A stretch of 64,000 nt of DNA from the NCBI GenBank assembly GCA_001600415.1, contig BCJX01000005.1, forward strand, positions 480,083-544,082. Direction: 5' to 3'. Positions 1 through 9,743 of the stretch are shown in pieces. The notes beneath the pieces were generated by a model, which saw only the letters and a list, made by a program, of their open reading frames with translations, searched no databases and was not told the origin of the DNA. Position 1 is the first letter of the stretch; each line of letters begins with the position of its first letter. Source of the stretch: Pascua guehoae (Eukaryota; Basidiomycota; Tremellomycetes; Trichosporonales; Trichosporonaceae). A program made the translations under genes and the position numbers.

Positions 1-185
1 CCATCTTCACGTTTACCTCACCGGTACGATCTTTACCCACACGTGCACGACCTTTACGCCCACCAGCACGATCTTTACGCCCGCCTACAGGACCACCCTT
101 CCAGAACAGCTTGCACGCCTTCGACACTGGCCCGGCTCTGCCCACATCGACTCTACCCGCTCCACACTGACTCACACGCCCGACC

Positions 186-1409
186 ATGAGCATGGTTGAT
201 AAAAACGCAGCGGGGAGCGAGAGCCCGCGCGAGAGCCAGAGCCAGAGCCAAACCCCCATCATTGTGGGATTCACGCCACCCCCGCGCGTCCCCAAGCGCT
301 CGTCGACGGCGCCACTGCCGCGCCGCCCGCGGTCACGATCCCGCTCGCACGCGCGCTCGCACTCGCGCTCGACGTCCATCCCAAAGATGGACGCCTCGTG
401 GGTCCGCCCATCCCCGTCTCGACCCGCGACCAAGCCGCCCGCACCGGCCGCACCGTCAAAGGCCAAACTCGTCCCTGGGGTGCTCCGCCGTCTGTCTCTC
501 CCGCTCTCACCGCTGCCCGGCCGCGTCTCGCCGCCGGCGCTGCCGCACACCCACGTGCTGGTGCACATTGACAAGGCCGGGGTGCTCTACCTCCTCACGC
601 CGCGGGGGTCACGCGCGCCGGGCCGCGCCCTCCCAGGCTTGGGACCACTGACGCCCGCCTCCCGCAAAGCCGACATTGCACGCGCGGCCGCGGCACTGTC
701 GAGCCTGCGCATCCTGGATATCGAAGACGAGCATCGCGACCGGTACCCGCGCGGGAGCTATGCGCGGGCGGGGCTCGCGCGCCTCCCCCCCGCCGTGACG
801 GTGAGGCAGATATCGGGCCGCGCGCCGACGTACCCCGTCTCGGCCGAGCGGGCCGTCACGTTCCACCACGTGCGTGCGGTGCCGACGCGGATATTCGTCG
901 ACAATGTCCGCGCGTGCCACACGCGCGTCGTCCATGTCGAGTACGACCCGAGCATGGAACAGGTCGGGCCGCCGGAAGTGTGCGCTGGCGCGACCGTCGG
1001 TCGGCCGGGGTTACATACAGCGTACGACGAGGTCGTCGTCATATTCACCCCCACACCCTCGCCCGCGTCTACCCCCACCTCCACTCCCACCTCCACACCC
1101 CAGTTCCACTGGCCCCACCCCGCGCCCGAGACGGGCATGCTCCACGGCCTCGTCCACTACCTCGCCTCCCACAGCGGCACAAAGTACACCCTCGTCGGCA
1201 TACGGTCCATCCCGCACCACCTCCTCAACGCCCCGCCCCACCGCCCGCGCGAGAAACACGTCCTCGACGCAGTGTGCCGCCGCATCGACCCGGGGACCAA
1301 CCCCCACGCGACAATCACGTTCAGCTCGCACGAGGCGTACCGCGCCCGCGTGGGCGGGGAGCAGTATGCGATCGAGACGGACCAGAATGCCGCCTTTGAG
1401 GGCGAGTGA
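186..1409 (+). CDS. F-box-like family protein, member A (lacks the N-terminal helical motif)
   Basis: Single-exon ORF of 407 residues starting at the first ATG (a second ATG lies three codons on). The first ~100 residues are Ser/Arg/Pro-rich and probably disordered. The rest resembles the gene at 3601-4878: both have a PLPHxxVHxD-like strand, then an HVEYDP / NVHYDP motif, a VVVIFTP / ITVIFTP strand, and a shared end in which EAYRARVGGEQYAIETD here matches EYADHVGPEMFALATD there. Unlike the other three members it has no recognisable N-terminal F-box-like segment (Y-x-P-H-I-[VI]-D-A), so it may be a divergent or N-terminally shortened copy. Function unknown. A substrate-recognition role in SCF-type ubiquitin ligases is only an analogy drawn from the other members. 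It converges on the gene at 3601 across a repeat-rich spacer. Confidence 0.6.
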   Translation: MSMVDKNAAGSESPRESQSQSQTPIIVGFTPPPRVPKRSSTAPLPRRPRSRSRSHARSHSRSTSIPKMDASWVRPSPSRPATKPPAPAAPSKAKLVPGVLRRLSLPLSPLPGRVSPPALPHTHVLVHIDKAGVLYLLTPRGSRAPGRALPGLGPLTPASRKADIARAAAALSSLRILDIEDEHRDRYPRGSYARAGLARLPPAVTVRQISGRAPTYPVSAERAVTFHHVRAVPTRIFVDNVRACHTRVVHVEYDPSMEQVGPPEVCAGATVGRPGLHTAYDEVVVIFTPTPSPASTPTSTPTSTPQFHWPHPAPETGMLHGLVHYLASHSGTKYTLVGIRSIPHHLLNAPPHRPREKHVLDAVCRRIDPGTNPHATITFSSHEAYRARVGGEQYAIETDQNAAFEGE

Positions 1410-2339
1410 GGCGGGGGTTGGGGCGGACAACACCGGCCCCCCGGGGGGCCGGTGTACAACGAGTCTGTTTGGTGTGTGTGGTTTGCTCCAAGAGGTGACA
1501 CTACGACCACCGCCCGCCGCCTAGGGGGGGGGGGAGGGTGGGGTCGGGCAACAACGAGTCTGGCATCGCTGTATCTTTGAGCTCTCTGAAGGGGTCAAAT
1601 AGTCAAGACATGGCACTCACCGACGGGCCGACCCGACCACCAACGAGTCTGTTTAGAAGGTACCCACCGGCCCGCCGTACGGGGAGGGGTCCGGCGGCGG
1701 GCCACCAACAAGTCTGTTTAGGAGGTAGCAACCGGCCCCCCGTAGTGGCTCATACAACCTGCTCTCACAAGTAGCTTTGGCCCCCGTATTCCGGTGGACT
1801 GCCGGTCGTGACGCCCACGTACCAACTCATGCAGGCCGCTATTATGGCATTGGACTAGGTTATAACCTTGGTTGCCCTCCTTGCATGCCATTGTATATCT
1901 TAAGATGAACCCGGCCAAGAGTGGCACTGTATGTGTAAGACGAGAATGCCACAAGTGGCCGCCAATTGTGTCCTCTCGCGGCGCAAGCTACCCCCCCTCC
2001 CTGCCCTGCCCTAGCGCCCTGCAAGCATTGAGGCTCCGCCCCTCTGTGTGCGTGTTTCTCAGTCACCTCCCAAGCCCACTGGTTGTCTCTAAACGGTTTG
2101 TCTGAGGTACAATCCTGTCAGACTCGGAGCGGCTGCGATCAAGCCCGGTCCCACCTGGCAGCCAGGCCGCGGCAAGCCTCACGCGCCGCCGAAGCCAACC
2201 CTCATGGCCCACATCGCTCGCCGGAACCGTCTTGAAAAGCTCCAGAGTCAGACGCCAGGATGTGAGGATACGCGATTTGCCCGCCGCACGTGTGCTAGAC
2301 TCGAGTGATGTCTGCCGTCGCGTCTGGCTCATGAAGTGG

Positions 2340-3250
2340 TCTTTGGGATTCTGGACTTTGCGGTGGGAGGGCGTACCTGTTCCTCTTGTCGGGACATTCT
2401 GAACTGGCCACTCTTTGGCCTCATTCTGGACTTTCCTGTGAGTGGACCGCGGTCACGCCTGTTACTCTTGTCTGGGTCGGTGGACATTCTGAACTTGCCA
2501 CTCTTTGGCCTCATTCCGAACGTTCCAGTGGCTGAACCGCGGTCCCACCTGTTATTCTTGTTTCTGGTCGGCGGACACTCTGAGTTTGCCACTCTTTGGC
2601 CTCATTCTGAACCTCCAGTGACTGAACACAGTCACACCTGTTATTCTTGTTTCTGGTCGGTGGACACTCTGAGCTTGCCACTCTTCGGCCTCATTCCGAA
2701 CGTTCCAGTGGGTGAATCGCGGTCACTCCTGTTATTATTGTTTCTGGGTCGGTGGACATTCTCGTGAACTGGCGTAAACTGGCCACTCTTTGTGGCCTCA
2801 TTCTCCAAGGTTTCCTGGGACTGAACCGCGTTCACACCTGTTATTCTTGATTCTGGTCGGTGGACACTCTGAGTTTGCCACTCTTTACGGCCTCATTCTG
2901 GACTTTCAGTGACTGAACCGCGGTCACACCTGTTATTCTTGTTTCTGGTCGGCGGACACTCTGAGTTTGCCACTCTTTACGGTTCCTGTGAGTGGACCGC
3001 GTTCACTCCTGTTACTCTTGTCTGGGTCGGTGGACATGCTCGTGAACTTGCCACTCTTGGGCCTCATTCTCCGAACGTTTCTGTGACTGAATCGCGTTGA
3101 CGGCACGTCCGTTACTCTTGTTTCTAGGTCGGTAAACACTCTCGTGAACTGACCGCTGGTTACATGGCCTCATTCTCTAAACTGCCCTGCGAGTGACTGA
3201 ACCGCTCTCCTACCTCTGTTACTCTTGTTTCTAGGTCGGTGGACATGATG
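2340..3250. repeat. Minisatellite, about 10 degenerate units of 80-108 bp (first units exactly 90 bp)
   Basis: Each unit carries the same ordered blocks: CTGTTACTCTTGT or a variant, GGTCGGTGGACA, TTGCCACTCTTTGG, CCTCATTC, then GACTGAACCGCGGTCAC. Units start near 2380, 2460, 2550, 2640, 2730, 2839, 2930, 3008, 3110 and 3215. The units from 2460 to 2730 are spaced exactly 90 bp apart; later ones vary through small indels. No transposase or terminal structure is visible, so this looks like an expanded tandem array. Confidence 0.85.
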
Positions 3251-3311
3251 GTCGACGGGACACAATCTTCCGCGTGATCTCATTACGCAACGTGAGTGCC
3301 ACCCAGGCCAT

Positions 3312-3405
3312 CGACCTCTGGTGGAAAACGTTGCATAACGGGATGAATTCTTTGACACCGACCTCTTGTGGATAACGTTGCATAACGGGATGAATTCTTC
3401 TACAC
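3312..3405. repeat. 47-bp direct tandem duplication
   Basis: Two near-identical copies (starting about 3312 and 3359) share CGACCTCT, GTGGA, AACGTTGCATAACGGGATG and GAATTC in the same order. The array follows the minisatellite directly. Confidence 0.8.
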
Positions 3406-3600
3406 CGACCACCCCCGTCGCGGGGGTCAGGCCACGAGTCTGTTTGGGAGTGTGTGGTTTGCTCACGTAGGTGTGTCGTGTTGCCCGCGGGGGTATGACG
3501 TACAGCTGTCCACGGCGCACCGTCGTCTGGCGTCAGTTTGAGCGACCACCGCAGCAAACGATAAAGGTCACACACGGCCTGTGCTATTCAGCTCTCTTGA

Positions 3601-4878
3601 CTAAAGTGGACATTCTCCATACACGACCGCCTTTTCGTCGGTCGCGAGGGCAAACATTTCGGGCCCGACGTGGTCGGCGTACTCGTGGCGGGAGAGAAAA
3701 GTAAGGAAGGGGTCCCTGAGTGCTCGGCGTCCTTGAAGCTTCTCTTCGATGGCAGACCAAATGTGGGCTTCCTTTTCCTCGCGTGTCTTGTCGATCTTTG
3801 AGTGGAAAACGCGTTGTTTGAACGTAGCGTCGTCTTCGTCACTGTCGCCGTCGTCGAACAGGTTGAGATGGAGAGGGTTCATTTCGTCGATGCCGACAAA
3901 GGTACACGTGATGTCCACCCCTGCTGTGATGAACGATGCAATGTGCCTGGCAAACTGGCTCAACACGCCGGCCGGGACCCTCGCTTTGTCTATCTCAATT
4001 CTGCGTTTGAACTCCAAGTGTGAATAGTCTGGCGGCGCGTGCGGGTGAAGAACAGGGGTGAAGATGACAGTGATGCTGCGCAATGGCGTGCCGTTGTAGA
4101 TATGTAAGTTCAACCAGAACCGACAATCCATGAAGCGAGTCCGCTGGTTGCGTGGGTCGTAGTGGACGTTTATGATGCGCTCGCGACACACGAGCATCGT
4201 ACGCGGCATGTAGAGCATTGTCCGTACTGGTGTATCGGCGTTGTGATTGTAATGCGACCAGGGCAACCACACAATGTCGATGCGCGTCGCATGTTCCGAG
4301 CCTCGAATGTCGAATGCCCTTGGTACTGCATGAGCCAACAGGGCCTCAAAGCTCAATGTGGCCCAGCCGGCCCAGCCCTCGTGGTGCAGGAAACGGACCA
4401 CATGCGCTTGGGCCGTGAGGTCTTCAAGGTACTTGTATCGGGGTTCCTTGTAACGCGGGAAACCGAAGCGGCAGTGCTCCATGCGTGCATCCAAGTCGTC
4501 AGCCCACTCTCTCCGGACGACACCGATGCCCGGGGGACCCAGGTCGACCACGCGCGTCTTTGCAAAGCGCCGCTGGCGGGCCGCGCGCTTGGCCTTGCTC
4601 AACTTGGCGTCCAGGTCGCACCGCACGCCGAGGGGCAACGGACCCTCGGCACACCCGAGCGGGGCAGTGACCACGACGGCGTCCGTGTTCGTGTCCAGGT
4701 GGACGTAGACGTGTGGGAGCGGGCGTGTATCCACTCTGCGCCGGAACGAGCGGCATACGCGCCGCAGCGTCGCACATGTCTTGGGCGACTCGAAGGCGTA
4801 TGCGAGGATGGCGTCGACAATGTGCGGGAAAGCGGTGTAATCGAGTACCAGTGGTGTTTTGTCGGTCGGGGATGACAT
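3601..4878 (-). CDS. F-box-like family protein, member B
   Basis: Single-exon ORF of 425 residues, ATG at 4878. Residues ~11-55 (YTAFPHIVDAILAYAF, then TLRRVCRSFRRRVD) have the two-helix pattern of a fungal F-box-like domain: a hydrophobic helix after a Pro, then a basic L-R-x-V-C-R-x-F-R helix. The middle is a long divergent domain with an NVHYDPRN and a SITVIFTP motif shared with member A. The C-terminus (FLSRHEYADHVGPEMFALATD) carries the family signature. F-box proteins usually hand substrates to SCF ubiquitin ligases; whether this one binds Skp1 is not shown by sequence. It is divergently arranged with member C at 6145. Confidence 0.65.
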   Translation of the reverse strand: MSSPTDKTPLVLDYTAFPHIVDAILAYAFESPKTCATLRRVCRSFRRRVDTRPLPHVYVHLDTNTDAVVVTAPLGCAEGPLPLGVRCDLDAKLSKAKRAARQRRFAKTRVVDLGPPGIGVVRREWADDLDARMEHCRFGFPRYKEPRYKYLEDLTAQAHVVRFLHHEGWAGWATLSFEALLAHAVPRAFDIRGSEHATRIDIVWLPWSHYNHNADTPVRTMLYMPRTMLVCRERIINVHYDPRNQRTRFMDCRFWLNLHIYNGTPLRSITVIFTPVLHPHAPPDYSHLEFKRRIEIDKARVPAGVLSQFARHIASFITAGVDITCTFVGIDEMNPLHLNLFDDGDSDEDDATFKQRVFHSKIDKTREEKEAHIWSAIEEKLQGRRALRDPFLTFLSRHEYADHVGPEMFALATDEKAVVYGECPL

Positions 4879-6144
4879 TGTGGCTGAGAGGGGGAGAGAT
4901 AAGGGGCAATGGTATCAGTGATGCGGGGGCCGAGGTAGAGTCGTCGACGGCCACCGAGAGGGAGGTGGGGGATGTCGAGATAGACGTTTACCTTTGAGAC
5001 GACAACGGCAAGGCAACGGCAATGGCAACGGAAACGATCGGACAAGACGTTGTCTTAAAGCAGAGGACAGGCGCGAGGCGGCACACTGTGCACGCGACAG
5101 GCGGCCACCTGCCAGGCGGCCAGGCGAGGGTGGAGGGGGATGGGATGGGATCCATGTCGGTGCCTGGCCTGGATGACGGTTGGACCGGGGATTGCACCGG
5201 TTTATGACGCGGCCAGGGGAGTGGAAACAACAACCCACGACTACTGTATTAACTAAACCCACAGGTACCCAAACCACCCTGCTCCTGGTCGACAGGGCGG
5301 AAAGGAGACGGGGGGGAGAAACAATCGTCAAGGCGGTGCATCCACTATAAAAGGGGCCGCCTGTCAACTGCCGATGCGGACGGGGGGGAGGGACCAGGGG
5401 ACGACGATTGGCCTGGGCCAGAAGGCCGAGAGTGGACGATTAGAGTAACTTTGGGTGAGCGGGAAGGGCAAAAAGAGGGGTACAAGTGTCAATAAACGTC
5501 TCATGGACAGGTCAACAAAGGCTAAAACTCTCTCTCTGGATGCAATCAATCCCATGGGACAACTCCAACTCTCCCCAGGCAGGCACTACATTGACAGCAC
5601 TCTGTTGTCTCTGGTCTCACGCCGAGCTCTCTAGAACTCGACATGTCGGCCTCTCTCTCCCCCCAACCACCGATACTTTGTCGGCCTCGGGCCGTTGTGC
5701 CCCGCCCGCCTCCACTTTTTGCAACCAACACTTTCGTCTGTAACACGACTGTAACAACTGGCCCCATCCTGTTGCATCAATGCCCCTCGTCGCCATCATT
5801 AACCCCTCGCCCGCTCCCACGCTCCCCGCTCGGACTGGCCGCATGACATTGACCCCCCGGCCCATCGACCATGCATGTCTGCGTTGTACATTATCCCACT
5901 GCGCTAGACGTCTCTTCCCCCGCAACTCTCAATCGTTGTTCATTTCACCATCACCACCCTGGGTGATCTCATCCGACAGCTCGGTGCAGCAAAAACAACA
6001 GTGAGTACACGCATCCTGTCAGTGCTGACCCGTATGTAGACTGGCCACCGCGCCCACGGTGATCACTGCCATCGACACTGTCGACGATTGACGAGTTCAA
6101 CAACGACGCCCGCGCTCGCAACGCCATCAACGACTGGGATACCG
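4879..6144. other. Divergent intergenic region between two F-box-like genes
   Basis: About 1.27 kb, probably with promoters for both neighbours. A TATAAAAG lies at 5346-5353 on the plus strand. A good intron signature (GTGAGT at 6001, CTGAC branch, TAG ending 6039) suggests a spliced 5' leader for the gene starting at 6145. No supported coding sequence. Confidence 0.5.
5346..5353 (+). promoter_or_regulatory. Candidate TATA box
   Basis: TATAAAAG in a GC-rich context, plus-strand orientation, about 800 bp before the start chosen for the gene at 6145. The distance implies a long, perhaps spliced, 5' leader, so the assignment is tentative. Confidence 0.35.
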
Positions 6145-7494
6145 ATGACGACACTGTGTGCGCCACCGACGCGCAGTACGCGCGGGGTGCGATGCTTCTC
6201 GCCCGCGCTGGGACCGCATTCTCGACCAAAGCGCAAGCGCGGAAACGACAGTGTGCTGCCCCCTGCGACTCGGTTGCGAACGCATGCACGTACCCAGAGC
6301 TACAGTGCGAGCGAGAGCCTGAGCAAGATTCAGAGCCGGATCCAGACCCGCAGCCACAGCCACAGCCAACCCCCACCCGAACTGGAAGCATCCCGGGTGG
6401 CTGCAGCCACCGCCACCCCTGCCGATCTCCCACCACCGCCACCCAGTAGCGTCACAATCGACCACACGGCGTATCCGCATATCATCGACGCCGTCCTCGA
6501 GCATGCATCGCATTCGGCACTCCTCGGACTCCGCGGGACGTCGCGCGAGTTCCGCGACCGCATCGATGCCAATCTTGCCCAACACGTCGTTGTAGAGCGC
6601 AAGCGGACATCATCGGCATTGACATCCGTCTCGTCGCTCTCGTCTGTATCTACCACTGCGACAGCATTGAGCCACCACAAGTCGCCGTCGGCGGTGCACA
6701 TTTGCGACCCGGACGGCCGGCGGATCCCAGGCTTACGCGCCGAGTCAAAGCCGAGCACGCGCGTCAACACGCGCGTCCTCTCGCACGCCAAAATCATCAC
6801 CCTCCGCGGCGAGCGACGCGTATGCGACTTTGTCGTGCGGCGCGCAGCGCACCTCCCGCACGTCCACACGCTGCGCCTGGGGATCACGACCGACACTTGG
6901 GCATCGGGCATCCCGGCCACGCTGTGGGGGGCGGGGTCTGAATCGTCGCCGTCCGTGGTGCCCCGGACGCTCGTGGCGTTTATCCCGCAGACGCCCGTAT
7001 CGATCCCCCGCGAGCTGCAGGCGGCACGGCGCGCCCACAAGCTCCCCGAGGGCGTCGCGCGGCTCGTCGTCAACATGCCTGTCCGGGCACCGATTGCGAC
7101 GGTCCTCGACCAGTGGGGGCGGCCTGAAAGTCTCCGCGAAGTCGTGCTCGTCCTCTCGCCCCCGCCCTCGGACCCGCTCATGATCTACGCTGGGCGCTCG
7201 TTTACCCTCATCGTCTCCCTCCTCTGCTTTTATCTCCGCGCCCCGCAGGTCCGCTGCACCATTGTCCACGGCGTGTCGCAGCTCTCCACCGTCCTCCGCC
7301 AGGAAGTCTTTTCGCTCTTTACCAGCATCAAAGACGAGACGCTCAAGACGACAACGGAAAACTCGCCAGCCCCCCTCTCGCCCAAAGTGGAGAGCGACAT
7401 TGAGCAGTACTATAGCCGTATCGCATTCGTCTCCCAGAGCGAGTATCGCGACACGGTCGGCGCAGAGCAGTTTGCCCTCGAGACTGAGCTCTAG
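6145..7494 (+). CDS. F-box-like family protein, member C
   Basis: The open frame begins upstream at a TTG (6088); the first in-frame ATG is at 6145, giving 449 residues. Residues ~1-110 are Ser/Pro/His-rich. Around residue 115 comes the family motif HTAYPHIIDAVLEHA, then LRGTSREFRDRID, an F-box-like two-helix pattern. The middle contains HTLRLGI and a LVVNMPV / VVLVLS pair matched by member D (LVVNLVD / VVFIF). The end (FVSQSEYRDTVGAEQFALETE) is the clearest copy of the C-terminal signature. A 5'-leader intron (6001-6039) is likely, so the true start could lie in an upstream exon. Specific function unknown; an SCF-adaptor role is inference only. Confidence 0.65.
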   Translation: MTTLCAPPTRSTRGVRCFSPALGPHSRPKRKRGNDSVLPPATRLRTHARTQSYSASESLSKIQSRIQTRSHSHSQPPPELEASRVAAATATPADLPPPPPSSVTIDHTAYPHIIDAVLEHASHSALLGLRGTSREFRDRIDANLAQHVVVERKRTSSALTSVSSLSSVSTTATALSHHKSPSAVHICDPDGRRIPGLRAESKPSTRVNTRVLSHAKIITLRGERRVCDFVVRRAAHLPHVHTLRLGITTDTWASGIPATLWGAGSESSPSVVPRTLVAFIPQTPVSIPRELQAARRAHKLPEGVARLVVNMPVRAPIATVLDQWGRPESLREVVLVLSPPPSDPLMIYAGRSFTLIVSLLCFYLRAPQVRCTIVHGVSQLSTVLRQEVFSLFTSIKDETLKTTTENSPAPLSPKVESDIEQYYSRIAFVSQSEYRDTVGAEQFALETEL

Positions 7495-8416
7495 GCTGCA
7501 GGCGCCCTGTCTGCGTGCGCCTACCCAGTCTGCGGGATCAGCAAGGGCGATCAATGGACAATGATGTAGGACGTTATGGACCAGATCTTGTAACGACAAA
7601 GAAAAGAAAAACACGGACTATAGCTCTGGCTTTGCAAGACAGAATGGACATGCAATTTGTGACGACCAGAGTCATCGAGGCTAGTGATCAAGTGATGGAG
7701 GCATGAAGGCATGATTGGTTGTCAGGAGGTCAGCAGGTGTGCAGGTAACAAGGTCATGGCGTCATGGAGAATGGCGGGGACGGCGTGTGCAGACGACAAA
7801 GCTCCATCCAGCGCGTGCAGCCCTGCTAGCCCTGGGCGCAATGGCCGCTGCTAGCCGCCACTTGGCTCTTGAGTTTTGTAATACCCTAATTCAAGCCACG
7901 TGGCTTTATTATTAGAGAATTTGAGAATTTGACTTTGTGTCTAATTTTTTTTTGTTTACGCCACCCAGTTGAGCACGAGTGACGCAGGGAGACTGAGCTC
8001 CACCCTGGCCACCCGAGCCACCCAGGCAGGCAGCCAGGCAGCAGCCAGCCTGCAGCCAGCCAGCAGCCAGTGAAGCAGCCAGGGGTGAGCTGTAGGCTGC
8101 CTGCTGGATGTGATTCTAGCCACTTCCCTAACGTAGAGTTGGCTCATCCCTCTCTAGCTCCCCACCTCTTCGTCTCTCTCCTCTTTCTCAACTCTCACAC
8201 TCGCACACTCGCACCCATCCCCTCCCCACCTTCTTCAACTCCTCTTGTCCCTCCTCCCCTTCCTCCTCGCCATCTTCTTCCTTGTCTCTCTTGTCGCATC
8301 CTTTACACCGCGGCACTCCCATCACAACACTGCGTGCAACACGCCGGCCCAGGGACTGTAGGACGCAACACCAACACCACCTATAAATCCTCCCCATCGC
8401 ACAAACTCTCCTCACC
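7495..8416. other. Intergenic region with CAGCCAG repeats and an E-box palindrome
   Basis: Contains an AT-rich patch (about 7870-7965), a perfect 12-bp palindrome around CACGTG (7894-7905), a CAGCCAG/GCAGGCAG-type imperfect repeat (about 8022-8090), and a strongly pyrimidine-rich stretch (8150-8330) likely to be the promoter and leader of the next gene. No gene seen. Confidence 0.6.
7894..7905. promoter_or_regulatory. E-box palindrome AGCCACGTGGCT
   Basis: Perfect inverted repeat centred on CACGTG, the core bound by bHLH factors of the Cbf1/Pho4/Tye7 type. It lies about 510 bp before the STS1 start. Functional use is inferred from the motif only. Confidence 0.4.
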
Positions 8417-9743
8417 ATGGCCCACCCACTCACCCAGCACCCCCCAAACATGATCGGCTTTGGTGCGCCAGCCACCATGTCGCCATTAGGCTTTGGCTTT
8501 GGCCAGCCTGGTGTGCGCCCAGGCGTCCACGGCGCCGCCGTCGGGTTTGGATACGGCTTTGGCTCACCAGCAGCTGGCAACGCATCCGCGTCAGCGAGCA
8601 CGCCGCTCAAGCGTCATCTCGGAGGACACTCGCGCGCTTCGCCTGCCGCCACTGCTTCCCCCGTCCCCATTCCTGCTCCCCACACGCCCACGGCCCACTC
8701 GACCAAGCGCTCCCGCCGCGCGTCGTCGTCGCCCTCGTCATCGCCTAGCCCGCTCGGGTCCCCATCACTCCGCCGTGAGAATCTTGCCGATGACGATGGA
8801 CAGCGCGATCGCCAGCGCAGAGTCCTCCGGACGAAGCGTCTTCGCAAAGAGGGCGACACGGCCGCTGCAGCGGCCGCAAATGCAGACGGGCCCGATGTCG
8901 GAGTTCTTCTTGGTAAGTTTGTGACCATGATTCACATTTTGGATGCGCCGCCCGTGCCATGCAGTTTCGGGTGACTTTGTCCCACTCTCGGCGACTAGCA
9001 ACTAACATGGCCCAGCATCGTTTCCACCGCAATCCCACCTGCCGATCCTGTTGGAGCTCCTCGCCGAGAACCCATCGCTCGCACCGCGTGTCCTGCGCCG
9101 CATGCCGCATCCACCACTCGCCAACTGCCTCGAGACACTCGAACGCACCGTCGTCAAGATTGGCAAGGCCGCTGGCTCGTGGGACGTGCAGCAGGGATAC
9201 GTCGCGACACGCCGTTGGGGCCGCGCCGAGTCGCTCGTGAGCGAATGGGTCAAGTCTGCCTCGACCTATCTCAAGTTTTTCACGGCCCCGCCGCCAAGCA
9301 CGGGCTCTGGTCAGGCCGAGCCAAACACAATCTTCCACCTCCTCCACGACCTCACGGCGCAGATTACGCAGCTTCTGGCCCTGATCCCTGCGGAGCAGCC
9401 CCCCACAGCGCGCCCTCTGCTCGAACTCGCCAATGTCGTCCTCACCAACTGGAACAGCTGGCTCTCGGCCCTCTCGGAAGAGGTCAACCAGCGTGGCGGC
9501 ATGTACCCCCACCCCATGGTCCAAGCGTGGGCCGACGGCCTGCAGGCCCTGTCGCGCGACACGCGCGTGTCGGACGCACCTACCCCGCAAGTTGCTCCCT
9601 CACCACTGGCGTCGTGGGCCTCCCCCATGTCCCTCTCCACACCACCCCCGGCTCCACACCCGCTCGTCGATGGTTTCCGCCAGGCAATCGAGCCCGTCCG
9701 GCAGCGCTTTGTCCGCGAGCTCGGCTGGCTCGCGGGGCGTTAA
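8417..9743 (+). CDS. STS1: Sts1/Cut8 family tethering factor for nuclear proteasomes
   Basis: Two exons, 8417-8912 and 9016-9743; the 103-bp intron has GTAAGT, CTAAC and CAG, and joining gives 407 residues. The N-terminal ~140 residues are Gly/Phe then Ser/Pro/Ala-rich with basic clusters (KRSRR, RTKRLRK) that look like nuclear localisation signals. Exon 2 opens with LPILLELLAENPSLAPRVL followed by the conserved helical region (LETLERTVVKIGKAAG, SLVSEWVKSASTYLKFF), the arrangement of Cut8/STS1 proteins: a basic unstructured N-terminus that is ubiquitinated or binds the proteasome, then a dimerising helical bundle. Known family role: anchoring 26S proteasomes at the nucleus for protein turnover and mitosis. 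Identification rests on domain order and remembered family pattern, not a search. Confidence 0.7.

Larger units (their letters stand above)
1410..3600. other. Repeat-rich intergenic region
   Basis: Tail-to-tail spacer between two F-box-like family genes. It holds recurring AACGAGTCTGTTT-type elements (about 1456, 1550, 1642, 1709 and 3435), a long minisatellite (about 2340-3250) and a 47-bp direct duplication (about 3312-3405). I see no convincing coding sequence. The longest ORF, 2336-2767, is made of the minisatellite units. Confidence 0.7.

Noticed and set aside
2336..2767. 143-residue ORF with repeated hydrophobic segments
   Set aside because: It is created by the 90-bp minisatellite units, and the open frame is lost as soon as unit length changes.
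2340..3250. Possible CRISPR-like array
   Set aside because: Units are degenerate along their whole length with no constant repeat and unique spacer pattern, and the genome is eukaryotic.
1410..3600. Transposable element between F-box-like genes
   Set aside because: No terminal inverted or long direct repeats, target-site duplication or transposase/reverse-transcriptase motif was found.
5780..6004. Upstream coding exon for F-box-like member C
   Set aside because: Splicing at 6001-6039 is plausible, but the joined frame runs into a stop (TGA near 6088), so I treat it as leader.
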